A DNA stretch of 9,604 nucleotides from Flavobacteriales bacterium UBA2798 (GCA_002351955.1 DEHO01000076.1:14149-23752), one strand, 5' to 3'. Shown: positions 1-8,128, counted from the stretch's first letter. Numbers and translations: made by a program. The notes: generated by a model from the sequence alone, not told the origin.

Positions 1-1874
1 CTTTTAGCATCTGTATATGTTGCAGTAGAGTCTCCATTTTCAAGCACAAATGGCAATACGATAAATGGATCCTTCTCCACATAGGCCTCGCCTACATTGT
101 TAGAGCTATTGGGATTGGTAAGATATAAAACAACACCTCTGTCCAATTCCTGAATTGTCAGGTCAGGTGCATCAGGTGCATCTAGGATCTTAAAGCAATT
201 GTCAAAAAGCGCCTGAGCCTTATCATCAGCAAGACGAAGTTTATCTACCGAAGCATATGAATTTCCGGTTGTTGCACGTGCATAAACTACACCAACAGTA
301 ATGTTATTCTTTTGTCCGGGTGTTAAAGTAAATGGTCCGGCAGACTGCATAAAGCGACGGTCAGCAGGAGTATTTCCCTCGTTAAACTCTGTCCATGAAC
401 TTGCATTAGCAACTGGCACTCCTAATGTTCCGAATAATAATGGATCCGAATTTCCGGGGAACATGAAATCACAACGAACTAAGCCATTGGCCTGTGCACC
501 TGCAGACGATTGGTGAGCTGTACCACCAAAATAGAATGGTGTACCATCTAACCAAATACCTTGAAGATAGCGGTAGAAATCATTTGCGTTATTAGGTTCT
601 TTCTGAGCATTTACATTTGTCTGGTCAGAACGGAAGTAATAAAGGAATTTACGCATACCAAAACGCTCGTTGTCAACTACGCCGTCTCCATAACCGATAC
701 CGATACCTTTGTAAGGAATACCAAGACTGTCGATAGCATCAGAAATATTTGTAGTAAGCGGGTTGTCGATATTATCATTATCCTGAAAAGGACCCTGGAA
801 AAAGTCAATACCAACAGCCGGGGGATTAGCCCCATAACCTGATTGTCCCTGACCTGCATCATCGAATGCATCTCCATTATAGGCGTAACCCAATCCGCGT
901 TGAACATCGCAACCTACAAAATCGTCTTCAGAGAACCCTACGTCGGGGTCACACCACTGACCAAAATAAGTATTGAATAATGTTTGTGTACCACGGTTGT
1001 AAAGTTCGTAGTTGTAGAATGTCATGTCATTTACCTCATCGTTGGTTGAGAAAGCAAATGCCTGAGCACGAATTTCCATACCAATTGGATCGGCACCGGT
1101 TTCTGTGTGAATGTTTCCTTTATCGTTAAACACCCACCAGAAATTCTGGTCACCATAAAGCGTTACAGTACGGTCGTTTCCACAAGCAAGTTCCTTCTTG
1201 ATATCGTACCAAGGATAGTCACCATCACCAGGATTGTAAACTCCGTCGTTATTAACGTCTTTATAAGGCGCAAGATTGAAATCGTATCCGGCAGCAGAAT
1301 TGTTTCCAGGCCATTCGAGAATTGAACGCGGCACAGTATACCCGGGGAATAAATCGCCGCAATTTGGTGCACCGGACTGAATACATTCAGTATAGGCAAC
1401 AAAGGTTACGATGTCCTGACGTAGGGTTACAAAGAACTTGTCGTAATACAAGCAAGTAGCCTGATCAACTTCTGCTGTACCATCTGTTAAAAGCGGGCCG
1501 GGCCAAAAATCATTACCTTGACGGAATGTTACTGCTGCCACTTTAAGCTGGTCGTTAAAGTCTTTTCCGCCCAACCAAAGTGCACCCGCAAACATTACTC
1601 GCAACCGTGACCCTTTGGGCACTTCGTAAGCAGAGAAGCCTTGAGCACGATCCTGCCACATATTTCCACCTGTTTCAATGATGGCGCTCACGTTATTGAA
1701 CTCCAGTTTTGTTAAGGCGGTTGCAGGAGCACAACCTGCAGCCCTTTGTTGCATGCCGGTAGTTGATCCGCTTGCATTTCGCAATGCAGGGTCAATTTCT
1801 GCGCGAAGCTGGCTGGTTGCCAACAGACCCAGAACAAGCCCTGTTCCAAGTCGCATTATCCCTTTCCTATTCAT
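1..1874 (-). CDS. Large secreted protein downstream of a TonB receptor, C-terminus beyond the window
   Basis: The frame is open for 624 codons from ATG 1874 to the left edge with no stop, so the C-terminus is missing. The N-terminus looks like a signal peptide: basic MNRKGIMR, a hydrophobic stretch at about residues 8-20, and possible cleavage after LRA (residue 25). The mature part is rich in Gly, Asn, Asp and aromatic residues. Distinctive segments are FAGALWLGGKD (95-105), GNDFWPGPL (120-128), a calcium-loop-like DVNNDG (206-211) and GDGVVDNERFGM (396-407). The stretch after about residue 567 may begin a fibronectin-III-like domain, which is weak. From memory, proteins of this kind in Bacteroidota often end in a type IX secretion sorting domain, but that end is not visible. 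Function is unknown. Four other in-frame ATGs exist: 1907 (overlapping the receptor stop as TAATG), 1904, 1892 and 1856 (preceded by AGGAAAGG). I chose 1874 because it gives a normal signal-peptide length. Confidence 0.85.
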   Translation of the reverse strand, partial: MNRKGIMRLGTGLVLGLLATSQLRAEIDPALRNASGSTTGMQQRAAGCAPATALTKLEFNNVSAIIETGGNMWQDRAQGFSAYEVPKGSRLRVMFAGALWLGGKDFNDQLKVAAVTFRQGNDFWPGPLLTDGTAEVDQATCLYYDKFFVTLRQDIVTFVAYTECIQSGAPNCGDLFPGYTVPRSILEWPGNNSAAGYDFNLAPYKDVNNDGVYNPGDGDYPWYDIKKELACGNDRTVTLYGDQNFWWVFNDKGNIHTETGADPIGMEIRAQAFAFSTNDEVNDMTFYNYELYNRGTQTLFNTYFGQWCDPDVGFSEDDFVGCDVQRGLGYAYNGDAFDDAGQGQSGYGANPPAVGIDFFQGPFQDNDNIDNPLTTNISDAIDSLGIPYKGIGIGYGDGVVDNERFGMRKFLYYFRSDQTNVNAQKEPNNANDFYRYLQGIWLDGTPFYFGGTAHQSSAGAQANGLVRCDFMFPGNSDPLLFGTLGVPVANASSWTEFNEGNTPADRRFMQSAGPFTLTPGQKNNITVGVVYARATTGNSYASVDKLRLADDKAQALFDNCFKILDAPDAPDLTIQELDRGVVLYLTNPNSSNNVGEAYVEKDPFIVLPFVLENGDSTATYTDAK

Positions 1875-1906
1875 AGTCGATCGCTTAATCATTCGTTGAA
1901 TCATCA

Positions 1907-4900
1907 TTAGAAGTCGAACTTAATCCCTAAACGAATTGTTCTGGGTAAGCCGTAATTGTAAGGATTGTTTGTTTTCCATGCATAGTACTCTCTGTAAGAC
2001 TGTTCAGAGTTTACCTGTGCGATAGCATTCTGGTAACGTGCTTCTGATAAATATCCATCGTCGTTGGCATTACCGGTTGCTCCGTACACATTTAGAATAT
2101 TTCGTGTATTCAAGACATTGTTAACCTGCAAATAGATATTCAGGTTTGCTTCTTTCTTCTTATCCTCTTTACCAAACTTCAATGTGAAGTTACGGTCAAT
2201 CTGCATGTCCATACGGAACTGACCAGGCTTTCTTGAACCGTTAACCTGACCTGCAAGTGATGCTGCGGATCCGCCACTGATAAACGATTGTGGGGTTACA
2301 AACGGTTGAGCACTGTAGGGCGTTCCTGAACCAACGTTCAATACAACGTTTGCTCCGGTGTTTTCAAGAATGTTTTTCCCGCCAATTTTTGGGCCTTTGT
2401 AATGTTTTCCTTCTCCATAACGGTAATCAACAACTCCTGTAAGAGCGTGACGCTGATCATATTCGAAAGGATAAATAGTTCTAAGGTTAGGTTGCCCTGA
2501 ATTTACAAGATTCAATGCTGAATTGGCATCAGAACCTGTTCCTTCTGCGAACTGCAATGTGTAGGACATACGAATTGACATATTTCCAGTTCTGCGCAAG
2601 TCATAAGTAAGTGTAAGACCTTTAATTGTACCAAAGTCAAGGTTACCATAGGTACGGTAAGTACGAGGGTAAGCACCTGTTACATTGATCAAGGCAACCT
2701 GGTTACGAAGCTCACGGTAGAAAGCAGAAATTTTCAATGAAGAACTCTTGGTGAGTACTTGCTGATAACCCAACTCATAGTCGATTGTCTTTTCAGGCAT
2801 CAGATCAGGGTTGTTTACAACCACGTTGCGAACATCCATGAAATAATAATCCAAAATATCCAAACGATTTCCAGTAGTTGGACGCTTAGTCAATACATCA
2901 TAGTGTGCAAAGAATAACGCCTCGTCACTGATCGGGAACGAGAAAGCAACACGCGGCATCACATTAATTTGTGGCTTGTAGTCGCGGAATGCTTTTGGAA
3001 TTTCAGAGTCTTTCTCCTTGGATGCATTTGGATTAACCAGGTATGGTGCAATTCCATTAGGACCAAAGAGTACTGTTGGGTCAGCAACCTGCTCCCCTTG
3101 AGAGTTGTACCAGTTTCTTCCATCACGGTAACCGGTAATAGCTGTTGGGTTCTCAACTGTATTTACATAAACTACATAATCATCTCCCATGTTAGTAGGG
3201 TGATCGGCACCAAACTCATTTTGTGCATTTACTTCTTTTACCGTTTTTGCCTGATACAACAAATAGCGATCCTGAAGTACGTTTTGGTTTGCGTCAAAAC
3301 GGTCAACGCGAAGTCCTACGTTAAAGATCAAATCGTCAAACGCAAACTTATCCATGATATATCCTGCCACATAAATAGGCTGGAACGGTGCAATTGGACG
3401 CGTTTTATTTCCGAATTCATCACGAGCTGTGAAGAAGTCTTCAAAAGAAACTCGCTCTGTTTGTCTCTCTCCTGAATAAGAATAACCGTAATAAGAAACG
3501 TAATTATTACCATTATTAAGAAGTTCATTGGCAGAGAACCATCCCAACTGGAAGAATGCAGGATTATAGGCATCGATATCTAAAAAGTCCACTCCATCAG
3601 TATTCAATCCCAGATTCTTTCTGATGTTGTAATCGAAAAACGATTGTGATTCGATATCGTCAAAATTATTGTACTCTCCGGGTGAGGAATTGAGCGGCTC
3701 ATAGTCTACAGATAACACCGAACCAAAGTAGGTGAGCGAAGGATTATTAACATCTAACTCAGCGGTATGCCCGTTTGCCAGCTGACGGCCAATCGTCCAA
3801 AGTCCAATCGGCGAAACATTGAATGCGCGGTCATCACGTTGCTCATATTCAAAACCAAGTGATACAGCATGGTTTCCGATATCGGCGTTTCCTGATGCCG
3901 TAATACGAAATTGTGAATTATTGGTTTGACCATAACTGTTGTACTGTTGGCCAATGTTTGTCCAAAGGTTATAAACCGATTGTGGCTGATCACCGTTACG
4001 CAATGCGTTTGCAGACTGTATCTGAACAAGGTTCTGATAATTTCCAACCGGATCCGTATAAAGCTGATAATACTGATTTGTTATGGCAGCCAGGTCTGGG
4101 TTAATATTGATTTGTTCCTGTGTTTCGGGATCTAGGTAATAAGGGGAGAAGGTAACCAAAGTATCGCGGAAACCATTATGGATTCTTGCTGGTGAACCAT
4201 TGTACATTCCGAATTCATATGAACGCTCACGATATGTAGTGAACTGACCTACATACCCGTAGTTAAACAAGCGGTCTTTGTGATTCGCATCCTGAACTGT
4301 TTGTTTGAATTTAGAATAATCGACCATTACAGAGTAATAGGCATTCTTAATAACTGAAGAGCTTTTTTCACCTTCTTTTCCTTGAGCAGAAGCAAAGCGC
4401 TGGGTAAAGCGGCCGTAAATACGCCAGGTAGTGTTTGCAATCTGACCATTGTTATCGGTATTGAATAACATATTGTTATAGTCATATGCATTATTGGCAT
4501 TGTAATCGAAAGAACCTCCAAATGTGAGGTTAATGAGCGGGCCTAAATTCACATCGATTTTACCCGAACCTGTGAATCCACGATTTTGGGCGTTCTGACG
4601 GTAACGAACTTTCTGGAAGTCGGAAGAGCGAAGGAAGTCGGTGTTGTAAAATGTTCCGAATCCTGATCCGGTAGGACGAAGTGGTGCATTCAGTAATTCT
4701 TCTCTTTTGTCCTCCTTGATCACGTACTGATCAGTAAAGAAAGGACGGGTATCGTGAATGTTTGTATAGTTTACAGAAGCAAAGAAACCAAGAATGGGCT
4801 TCATTTTTTTGCCTGTTGAATCCTTTTTAACCCATAGCGGACCGGAAAGTGATCCTTCGATAAGGTTGTAGGCATAGCGGTCAAGACCAACATTTTTACC

Positions 4901-5653
4901 GGTATATGGACTATTTCCTCCAAAATGGAAACCTGAAGTCAGGTAATCGATACCTCCGAAGAAATCTTTTGAGGCACCGCGTGTAGTAATGGAGATTACC
5001 CCACCAGTAGCATCCCCGTAGTTAGCAGGAAGTCCACCTGTAATTACAGATACCTCTTCAATTGCAGCTTTTGGAAGACCGGTAGAACCACGAACTTTGA
5101 TACCATCAATGAAGTAATAGCTGGCATCCGAACGTGAACCACGGATCGAAAGATCACCACTACCTTCCTGGGAGAATACACCTCCAACAGTTTGTGCAAT
5201 GGAAGTTGCAGAACGACCTGGCATACGTGCAATATCATCACGCGTTACAGTTGCTCCTGAAGCACCACCATCTTTATCGATAAGGGGAACGGCATATTCG
5301 ATTACAGTAACCTCCTCAAGCGTAACATCACCGGATTCCATCTGTATATCGAGGAAGGTAATTTTGTTAGAACTAACAACAACACCCGAAATTACATAGG
5401 GGTTATAACCCACATACATGGCTTTAACCGTATAGGTACCGGGAGTTATGGAGGCAACCTTATAGTTACCGTCAAAATCGGAGGAGGTACCTCCTTGTCG
5501 AACACCATTCTGTTCGATGACCAGGTTCACAAATGCCAGCGGCTCACCGGTGGCTTTGTCCTTGATTTTTCCTTGCAGGGTTCCTTGGCCTTGTCCGTAG
5601 GAAACTACGGAACCAAAAGCGAACACCAGTATCAAGCTCAGTTTTCTAAGCAT
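1907..5653 (-). CDS. TonB-dependent outer-membrane receptor with CarboxypepD_reg-like domain
   Basis: This 1248-residue protein is a TonB-dependent receptor, a 22-strand-type outer-membrane barrel that takes up a ligand using energy from TonB-ExbBD. A signal peptide occupies residues 1-21 (MLRKLSLILVFAFGSVVSYG, then Q). A carboxypeptidase-regulatory-like domain spans about 24-106 (LQGKIKDKATGEPLAFVNL, later TSSDFDGNYKV and GTYTVKAMYVGY). A possible TonB box, EEVTVIEY, lies at 113-120. The plug domain runs over about 132-226 and contains LSIRGSRSDASYYFIDGIKV and GGLPANYGDATGGVISITT. The rest is barrel, ending in the aromatic IKFDF expected of an outer-membrane protein. The ligand cannot be read from sequence. 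No SusD-like gene is adjacent; a secreted protein follows instead, starting at or within about 35 bp of the stop, which suggests co-transcription and perhaps translational coupling. The start is supported by the signal peptide and by a promoter about 40 bp upstream. Confidence 0.95.
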   Translation of the reverse strand: MLRKLSLILVFAFGSVVSYGQGQGTLQGKIKDKATGEPLAFVNLVIEQNGVRQGGTSSDFDGNYKVASITPGTYTVKAMYVGYNPYVISGVVVSSNKITFLDIQMESGDVTLEEVTVIEYAVPLIDKDGGASGATVTRDDIARMPGRSATSIAQTVGGVFSQEGSGDLSIRGSRSDASYYFIDGIKVRGSTGLPKAAIEEVSVITGGLPANYGDATGGVISITTRGASKDFFGGIDYLTSGFHFGGNSPYTGKNVGLDRYAYNLIEGSLSGPLWVKKDSTGKKMKPILGFFASVNYTNIHDTRPFFTDQYVIKEDKREELLNAPLRPTGSGFGTFYNTDFLRSSDFQKVRYRQNAQNRGFTGSGKIDVNLGPLINLTFGGSFDYNANNAYDYNNMLFNTDNNGQIANTTWRIYGRFTQRFASAQGKEGEKSSSVIKNAYYSVMVDYSKFKQTVQDANHKDRLFNYGYVGQFTTYRERSYEFGMYNGSPARIHNGFRDTLVTFSPYYLDPETQEQININPDLAAITNQYYQLYTDPVGNYQNLVQIQSANALRNGDQPQSVYNLWTNIGQQYNSYGQTNNSQFRITASGNADIGNHAVSLGFEYEQRDDRAFNVSPIGLWTIGRQLANGHTAELDVNNPSLTYFGSVLSVDYEPLNSSPGEYNNFDDIESQSFFDYNIRKNLGLNTDGVDFLDIDAYNPAFFQLGWFSANELLNNGNNYVSYYGYSYSGERQTERVSFEDFFTARDEFGNKTRPIAPFQPIYVAGYIMDKFAFDDLIFNVGLRVDRFDANQNVLQDRYLLYQAKTVKEVNAQNEFGADHPTNMGDDYVVYVNTVENPTAITGYRDGRNWYNSQGEQVADPTVLFGPNGIAPYLVNPNASKEKDSEIPKAFRDYKPQINVMPRVAFSFPISDEALFFAHYDVLTKRPTTGNRLDILDYYFMDVRNVVVNNPDLMPEKTIDYELGYQQVLTKSSSLKISAFYRELRNQVALINVTGAYPRTYRTYGNLDFGTIKGLTLTYDLRRTGNMSIRMSYTLQFAEGTGSDANSALNLVNSGQPNLRTIYPFEYDQRHALTGVVDYRYGEGKHYKGPKIGGKNILENTGANVVLNVGSGTPYSAQPFVTPQSFISGGSAASLAGQVNGSRKPGQFRMDMQIDRNFTLKFGKEDKKKEANLNIYLQVNNVLNTRNILNVYGATGNANDDGYLSEARYQNAIAQVNSEQSYREYYAWKTNNPYNYGLPRTIRLGIKFDF

Positions 5654-5691
5654 ACGTTCAAGTTGTTATTCGTTTATCGCAACAAAGGCCG

Positions 5692-5721
5692 TAAATATAG
5701 AAATTATATATCCCGCAGCAA
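5692..5721 (-). promoter_or_regulatory. Bacteroidota-type promoter for the TonB receptor operon
   Basis: Read on the minus strand, TTG (5719-5721) is followed after 19 bp by TATATTTA (5692-5699). This differs at one base from the Bacteroidota -7 consensus TAnnTTTG, and the spacing to the -33 element is typical. Transcription would start roughly 30 bp before the receptor ATG at 5653. The rest of the 225-bp gap up to 5878 shows no gene and no clear terminator. Confidence 0.6.
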
Positions 5722-5878
5722 GCCCCATTTAAGCAACGGCCGATTTCCATGTATTATCGTTTTTTATCGGAAATCTTCCCTTGTTGGGATCTTGATTGTT
5801 CAAATTTACTCCTGTTTACGGCAGGTTTCAGGTTTTGAAGATTCAAAAAAGGTCAATTCTATACAAGTCTGAACCGCA

Positions 5879-6175
5879 TTATTTTTTTCTGAACAACCGT
5901 TGAAAAAAGGGTTCTCGCTTGTTTTTTTTCAATCGTTCGGCCTTTTTCCTGTTCTTTTTCATGCGTTTACGGGTTTTTTTATCCTGGATTTGCTCGTGCC
6001 GTTTTTGTTCATCTTTTTTGGCTTTTTCGTTCTGCTTTTCACGTTGCCTTTTCTTTTTCTCGTAATGCTTGTTTACCGGTTCTTGTCCGCCACCGCCCTT
6101 TTCCTGTGCCTGCACCAGACCTGTGTTTCCTGAAATGAACAGGATTAAGATCATTCTGAGAATAAATCTTGTCAT
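5879..6175 (-). CDS. Small, highly basic exported protein of unknown function
   Basis: A 98-residue protein. Residues 1-24 form a convincing signal peptide: MTR, hydrophobic ILRMILILFISG, then cleavage after VQAQ. The mature part is 74 residues with a short GGGG stretch followed by an almost uninterrupted charged region: I count 22 Lys and 10 Arg, plus many Glu and Gln. It ends in a small aromatic and basic tail, EPFFQRLFRKK. The pattern could be a long charged helix that binds an acidic partner such as nucleic acid, membrane phosphate or a surface polymer, but that is inference. No catalytic motif is visible. The signal peptide argues that this is a real gene and not just a low-complexity frame. 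It lies 225 bp upstream of the receptor, which has its own promoter, and its start is only 35 bp from the divergent lipoprotein gene. I do not recognise a named family. Confidence 0.72.
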   Translation of the reverse strand: MTRFILRMILILFISGNTGLVQAQEKGGGGQEPVNKHYEKKKRQREKQNEKAKKDEQKRHEQIQDKKTRKRMKKNRKKAERLKKNKREPFFQRLFRKK

Positions 6176-6210
6176 CTTGCGTATCTTTATAGTATGTTGT
6201 TTCGAATATA

Positions 6211-6633
6211 ATGAAAAAATCAGCGCTCTTTTTCACCTTTCTGGCTTGCTTTCTGTTCTCCTGCAGAAAGGATGATGACCGTATTCCGGATGTATTGGTG
6301 GATATTTCGGTAAACATCAATAACCCGGGATATTTTAATCTACAGGCTATCGGCGGATGGATGTATTTTGAAGGTGGATCAAGAGGAATTCTGGTATACA
6401 GAAGGAGTCAGGACGAATTCATGGCTTACGACAGGCATTGTCCCTGGGAACCTGCTAATCCTTGTGGTAAGATTACTGTTGACACAAGCAGCAACATTAT
6501 TGCACGTGATGCTTGTTGCGGATCTGCGTTTGTTATGACTGATGGCAGCGTATCACAAGGTCCAGCCTCGCGACCGCTAAAACAATATCTGGTTTACTGG
6601 GACGGACTTTCTATCCTTAGGATTTACAACTAA
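6211..6633 (+). CDS. Lipoprotein with a Rieske-like domain lacking canonical cluster ligands
   Basis: A 140-residue protein. Residues 1-17 are a lipoprotein signal peptide ending in LFSC, with lipidation expected at Cys18. The following RKDDD puts Lys at +2 and acidic residues at +3 to +5, similar to the lipoprotein export signal described for surface lipoproteins in Capnocytophaga and Flavobacterium. The body resembles a Rieske fold: AYDRHCPWEP (72-81), DACCGSAF (100-107), then DGSVSQGPASRPLKQY (111-126), which matches the end of Rieske domains well. A standard Rieske protein uses CxH and CxxH to hold a [2Fe-2S] cluster. Here the aligned positions read D74-R-H76 and D100-A-C102-C103, so two or three of the four ligands are absent. 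Cys77, Cys85, Cys102 and Cys103 may form disulfides. The role is unknown, possibly structural or binding rather than electron transfer. The gene ends just before a strong terminator. Confidence 0.85.
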   Translation: MKKSALFFTFLACFLFSCRKDDDRIPDVLVDISVNINNPGYFNLQAIGGWMYFEGGSRGILVYRRSQDEFMAYDRHCPWEPANPCGKITVDTSSNIIARDACCGSAFVMTDGSVSQGPASRPLKQYLVYWDGLSILRIYN

Positions 6634-6647
6634 TAGTATTGAAAATA

Positions 6648-6680
6648 AAAAAGCCCCTTCGAGAGGGGCTTTTTATTTTT
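6648..6680. terminator. Bidirectional intrinsic terminator between convergent genes
   Basis: A perfect 11-bp inverted repeat, AAAAAGCCCCT (6648-6658) and AGGGGCTTTTT (6664-6674), encloses a 5-base loop. On the plus strand the hairpin runs into a T-rich tract to 6680; on the minus strand it is followed by TTTTTTATTTT. It lies 14 bp after the lipoprotein stop and 9 bp after the ahcY stop on the other strand, so it should end both convergent transcripts. Confidence 0.93.
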
Positions 6681-6689
6681 GTGGACCGA

Positions 6690-8006
6690 TTAATAACGGT
6701 ATTGATCTGTTTTGAAAGGCCCTTCAACCTTAACGCCGATATAATCAGCTTGTTCTTTTGAAAGCGTTTCGAGCTCAACACCAATTTTTGCAAGGTGGAG
6801 TCGTGCAACTTTTTCATCAAGGTGTTTAGGCAAAGTATAAACTTTGTTTTCGTACGCTTTTGAATTTGTCCAAAGCTCCAATTGCGCCAATGTTTGGTTG
6901 GTAAAGGAGTTAGACATTACAAATGAAGGGTGCCCTGTTGCGCATCCAAGATTCACCAAACGACCTTCTGCCAATACGATGATATCTTTCCCGTCCAAAG
7001 TGTACTTATCCACCTGAGGTTTAATAACGTCTTTGGTTTTGCCGTAATTGCTGTTCAGCCAAGCCATGTCGATTTCATTGTCGAAGTGACCGATGTTACA
7101 AACAATCGCATTGTGCTTCATTGCCTTGAAGTGACGATCGCAAACGATGTTTTTGTTTCCTGTAGCGGTAACAATAATATCAGCAATTTTTACTGCGGTA
7201 TCCATTTTCAAAACCTGGTAACCATCCATTGCAGCCTGAAGCGCACAAATAGGATCGATCTCAGTAACAATAACACGAACACCTTGTGAACTGAGTGATT
7301 GTGCAGAACCTTTTCCTACGTCGCCATAACCTGCAACTACTGCAACCTTACCGGCAAGCATTAAATCAGTTGCACGGCGAATTGCGTCAACCAATGATTC
7401 ACGGCAACCGTATTTGTTATCGAATTTTGATTTTGTTACAGAGTCATTGATATTGATCGCCGGCATTGGAAGCGTTCCTTTGCGCATACGCTCATACAAG
7501 CGGTGTACGCCTGTAGTGGTTTCTTCAGATAGTCCTTTGATATCTTTCACCAATTCAGGGAAGCGATCAAGAACCATATTTGTAAGGTCACCACCATCAT
7601 CAAGAATCATGTTAAGTGGTTTACCATCTTTAAATGCAAAAAGTGTTTGCTCGATACACCAATCGAATTCTTCTTCAGTCATTCCCTTCCAGGCATACAC
7701 AGGAATTCCTGCAGCAGCAATTGCAGCCGCAGCATGATCCTGAGTAGAGAAAATATTGCAAGAAGACCATGTTACTTCAGCACCAAGTTCAACAAGCGTT
7801 TCAATTAAGACAGCAGTTTGAATGGTCATGTGCAAACAACCTGCAACACGCGCGCCCTTAAGGGGTTTACTAGCGCCGTACTCCTCACGAAGCGACATCA
7901 GTCCGGGCATTTCAGCTTCAGCAAGTTTAATCTCTTTACGTCCCCAATCGGCAAGATTGATGTCTTTTACCTTAAAAGGCAATTTCGTTTCAGTAGCAGA
8001 ACTCAT
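6690..8006 (-). CDS. ahcY: Adenosylhomocysteinase (S-adenosyl-L-homocysteine hydrolase)
   Basis: A 438-residue cytosolic enzyme that reversibly splits S-adenosylhomocysteine into adenosine and homocysteine using bound NAD+. It removes the inhibitory by-product of methyltransferases and feeds the methionine cycle (EC 3.13.2.1, formerly 3.3.1.1). The sequence is close to the family throughout and of normal length. His59 is in GCLHMT. Asp137 is in DDGGDLTN, Glu162 in SEETTTGVH, and Lys192, Asp196, Asn197 and Cys201 are in the segment VTKSKFDNKYGC; these match the known catalytic residues of the mammalian enzyme. The NAD-binding Rossmann loop GYGDVGKGSA lies at 226-235. The C-terminus KTDQYRY carries the conserved Lys and Tyr that reach into the neighbouring subunit. 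All key residues are present, so the enzyme should be active. It is convergent with the lipoprotein gene and lies 168 bp downstream of the WG-repeat gene on the same strand. Confidence 0.98.
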   Translation of the reverse strand: MSSATETKLPFKVKDINLADWGRKEIKLAEAEMPGLMSLREEYGASKPLKGARVAGCLHMTIQTAVLIETLVELGAEVTWSSCNIFSTQDHAAAAIAAAGIPVYAWKGMTEEEFDWCIEQTLFAFKDGKPLNMILDDGGDLTNMVLDRFPELVKDIKGLSEETTTGVHRLYERMRKGTLPMPAININDSVTKSKFDNKYGCRESLVDAIRRATDLMLAGKVAVVAGYGDVGKGSAQSLSSQGVRVIVTEIDPICALQAAMDGYQVLKMDTAVKIADIIVTATGNKNIVCDRHFKAMKHNAIVCNIGHFDNEIDMAWLNSNYGKTKDVIKPQVDKYTLDGKDIIVLAEGRLVNLGCATGHPSFVMSNSFTNQTLAQLELWTNSKAYENKVYTLPKHLDEKVARLHLAKIGVELETLSKEQADYIGVKVEGPFKTDQYRY

Positions 8007-8044
8007 AATAGAATTAAAGGTTTTGGTTTATCAATTCAAGGTCG

Positions 8045-8070
8045 TAAAGGTACTAAACACCCTTGTCAAA
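8045..8070 (-). promoter_or_regulatory. Candidate ahcY promoter
   Basis: On the minus strand, TACCTTTA (8045-8052) fits the -7 consensus TAnnTTTG except for its last base and lies about 40 bp before the ahcY ATG. The nearest TTTG (8067-8070) is only 14 bp upstream, shorter than the usual spacing, so the -33 element is doubtful. The 168-bp gap (8007-8174) shows no SAH riboswitch that I can recognise. Confidence 0.35.
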
Positions 8071-8128
8071 TAAAAGTTCAGAGGAAAAAAGCATGAATAC
8101 CCTAAAACAGAGAAATCATCAATTAAAT

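Noticed and set aside
2969..3475. A 168-codon open frame on the plus strand
   Set aside because: It lies wholly inside and antisense to the TonB receptor, whose reading frame has clear domain evidence; the product has no recognisable features.
1..5653. Sus-like polysaccharide-utilisation locus
   Set aside because: The receptor resembles SusC in its N-terminal layout, but the next gene is not SusD-like and no glycoside hydrolase or sensor gene is in the window.
5495..5872. A 125-codon plus-strand frame covering the receptor start and the upstream gap
   Set aside because: It overlaps the receptor signal peptide and regulatory-like domain in antisense, and its sequence shows no motif or signal peptide.
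6930..7737. Plus-strand frames of 119 and 107 codons
   Set aside because: Both are antisense to the highly conserved ahcY coding region and are best explained by its codon composition.
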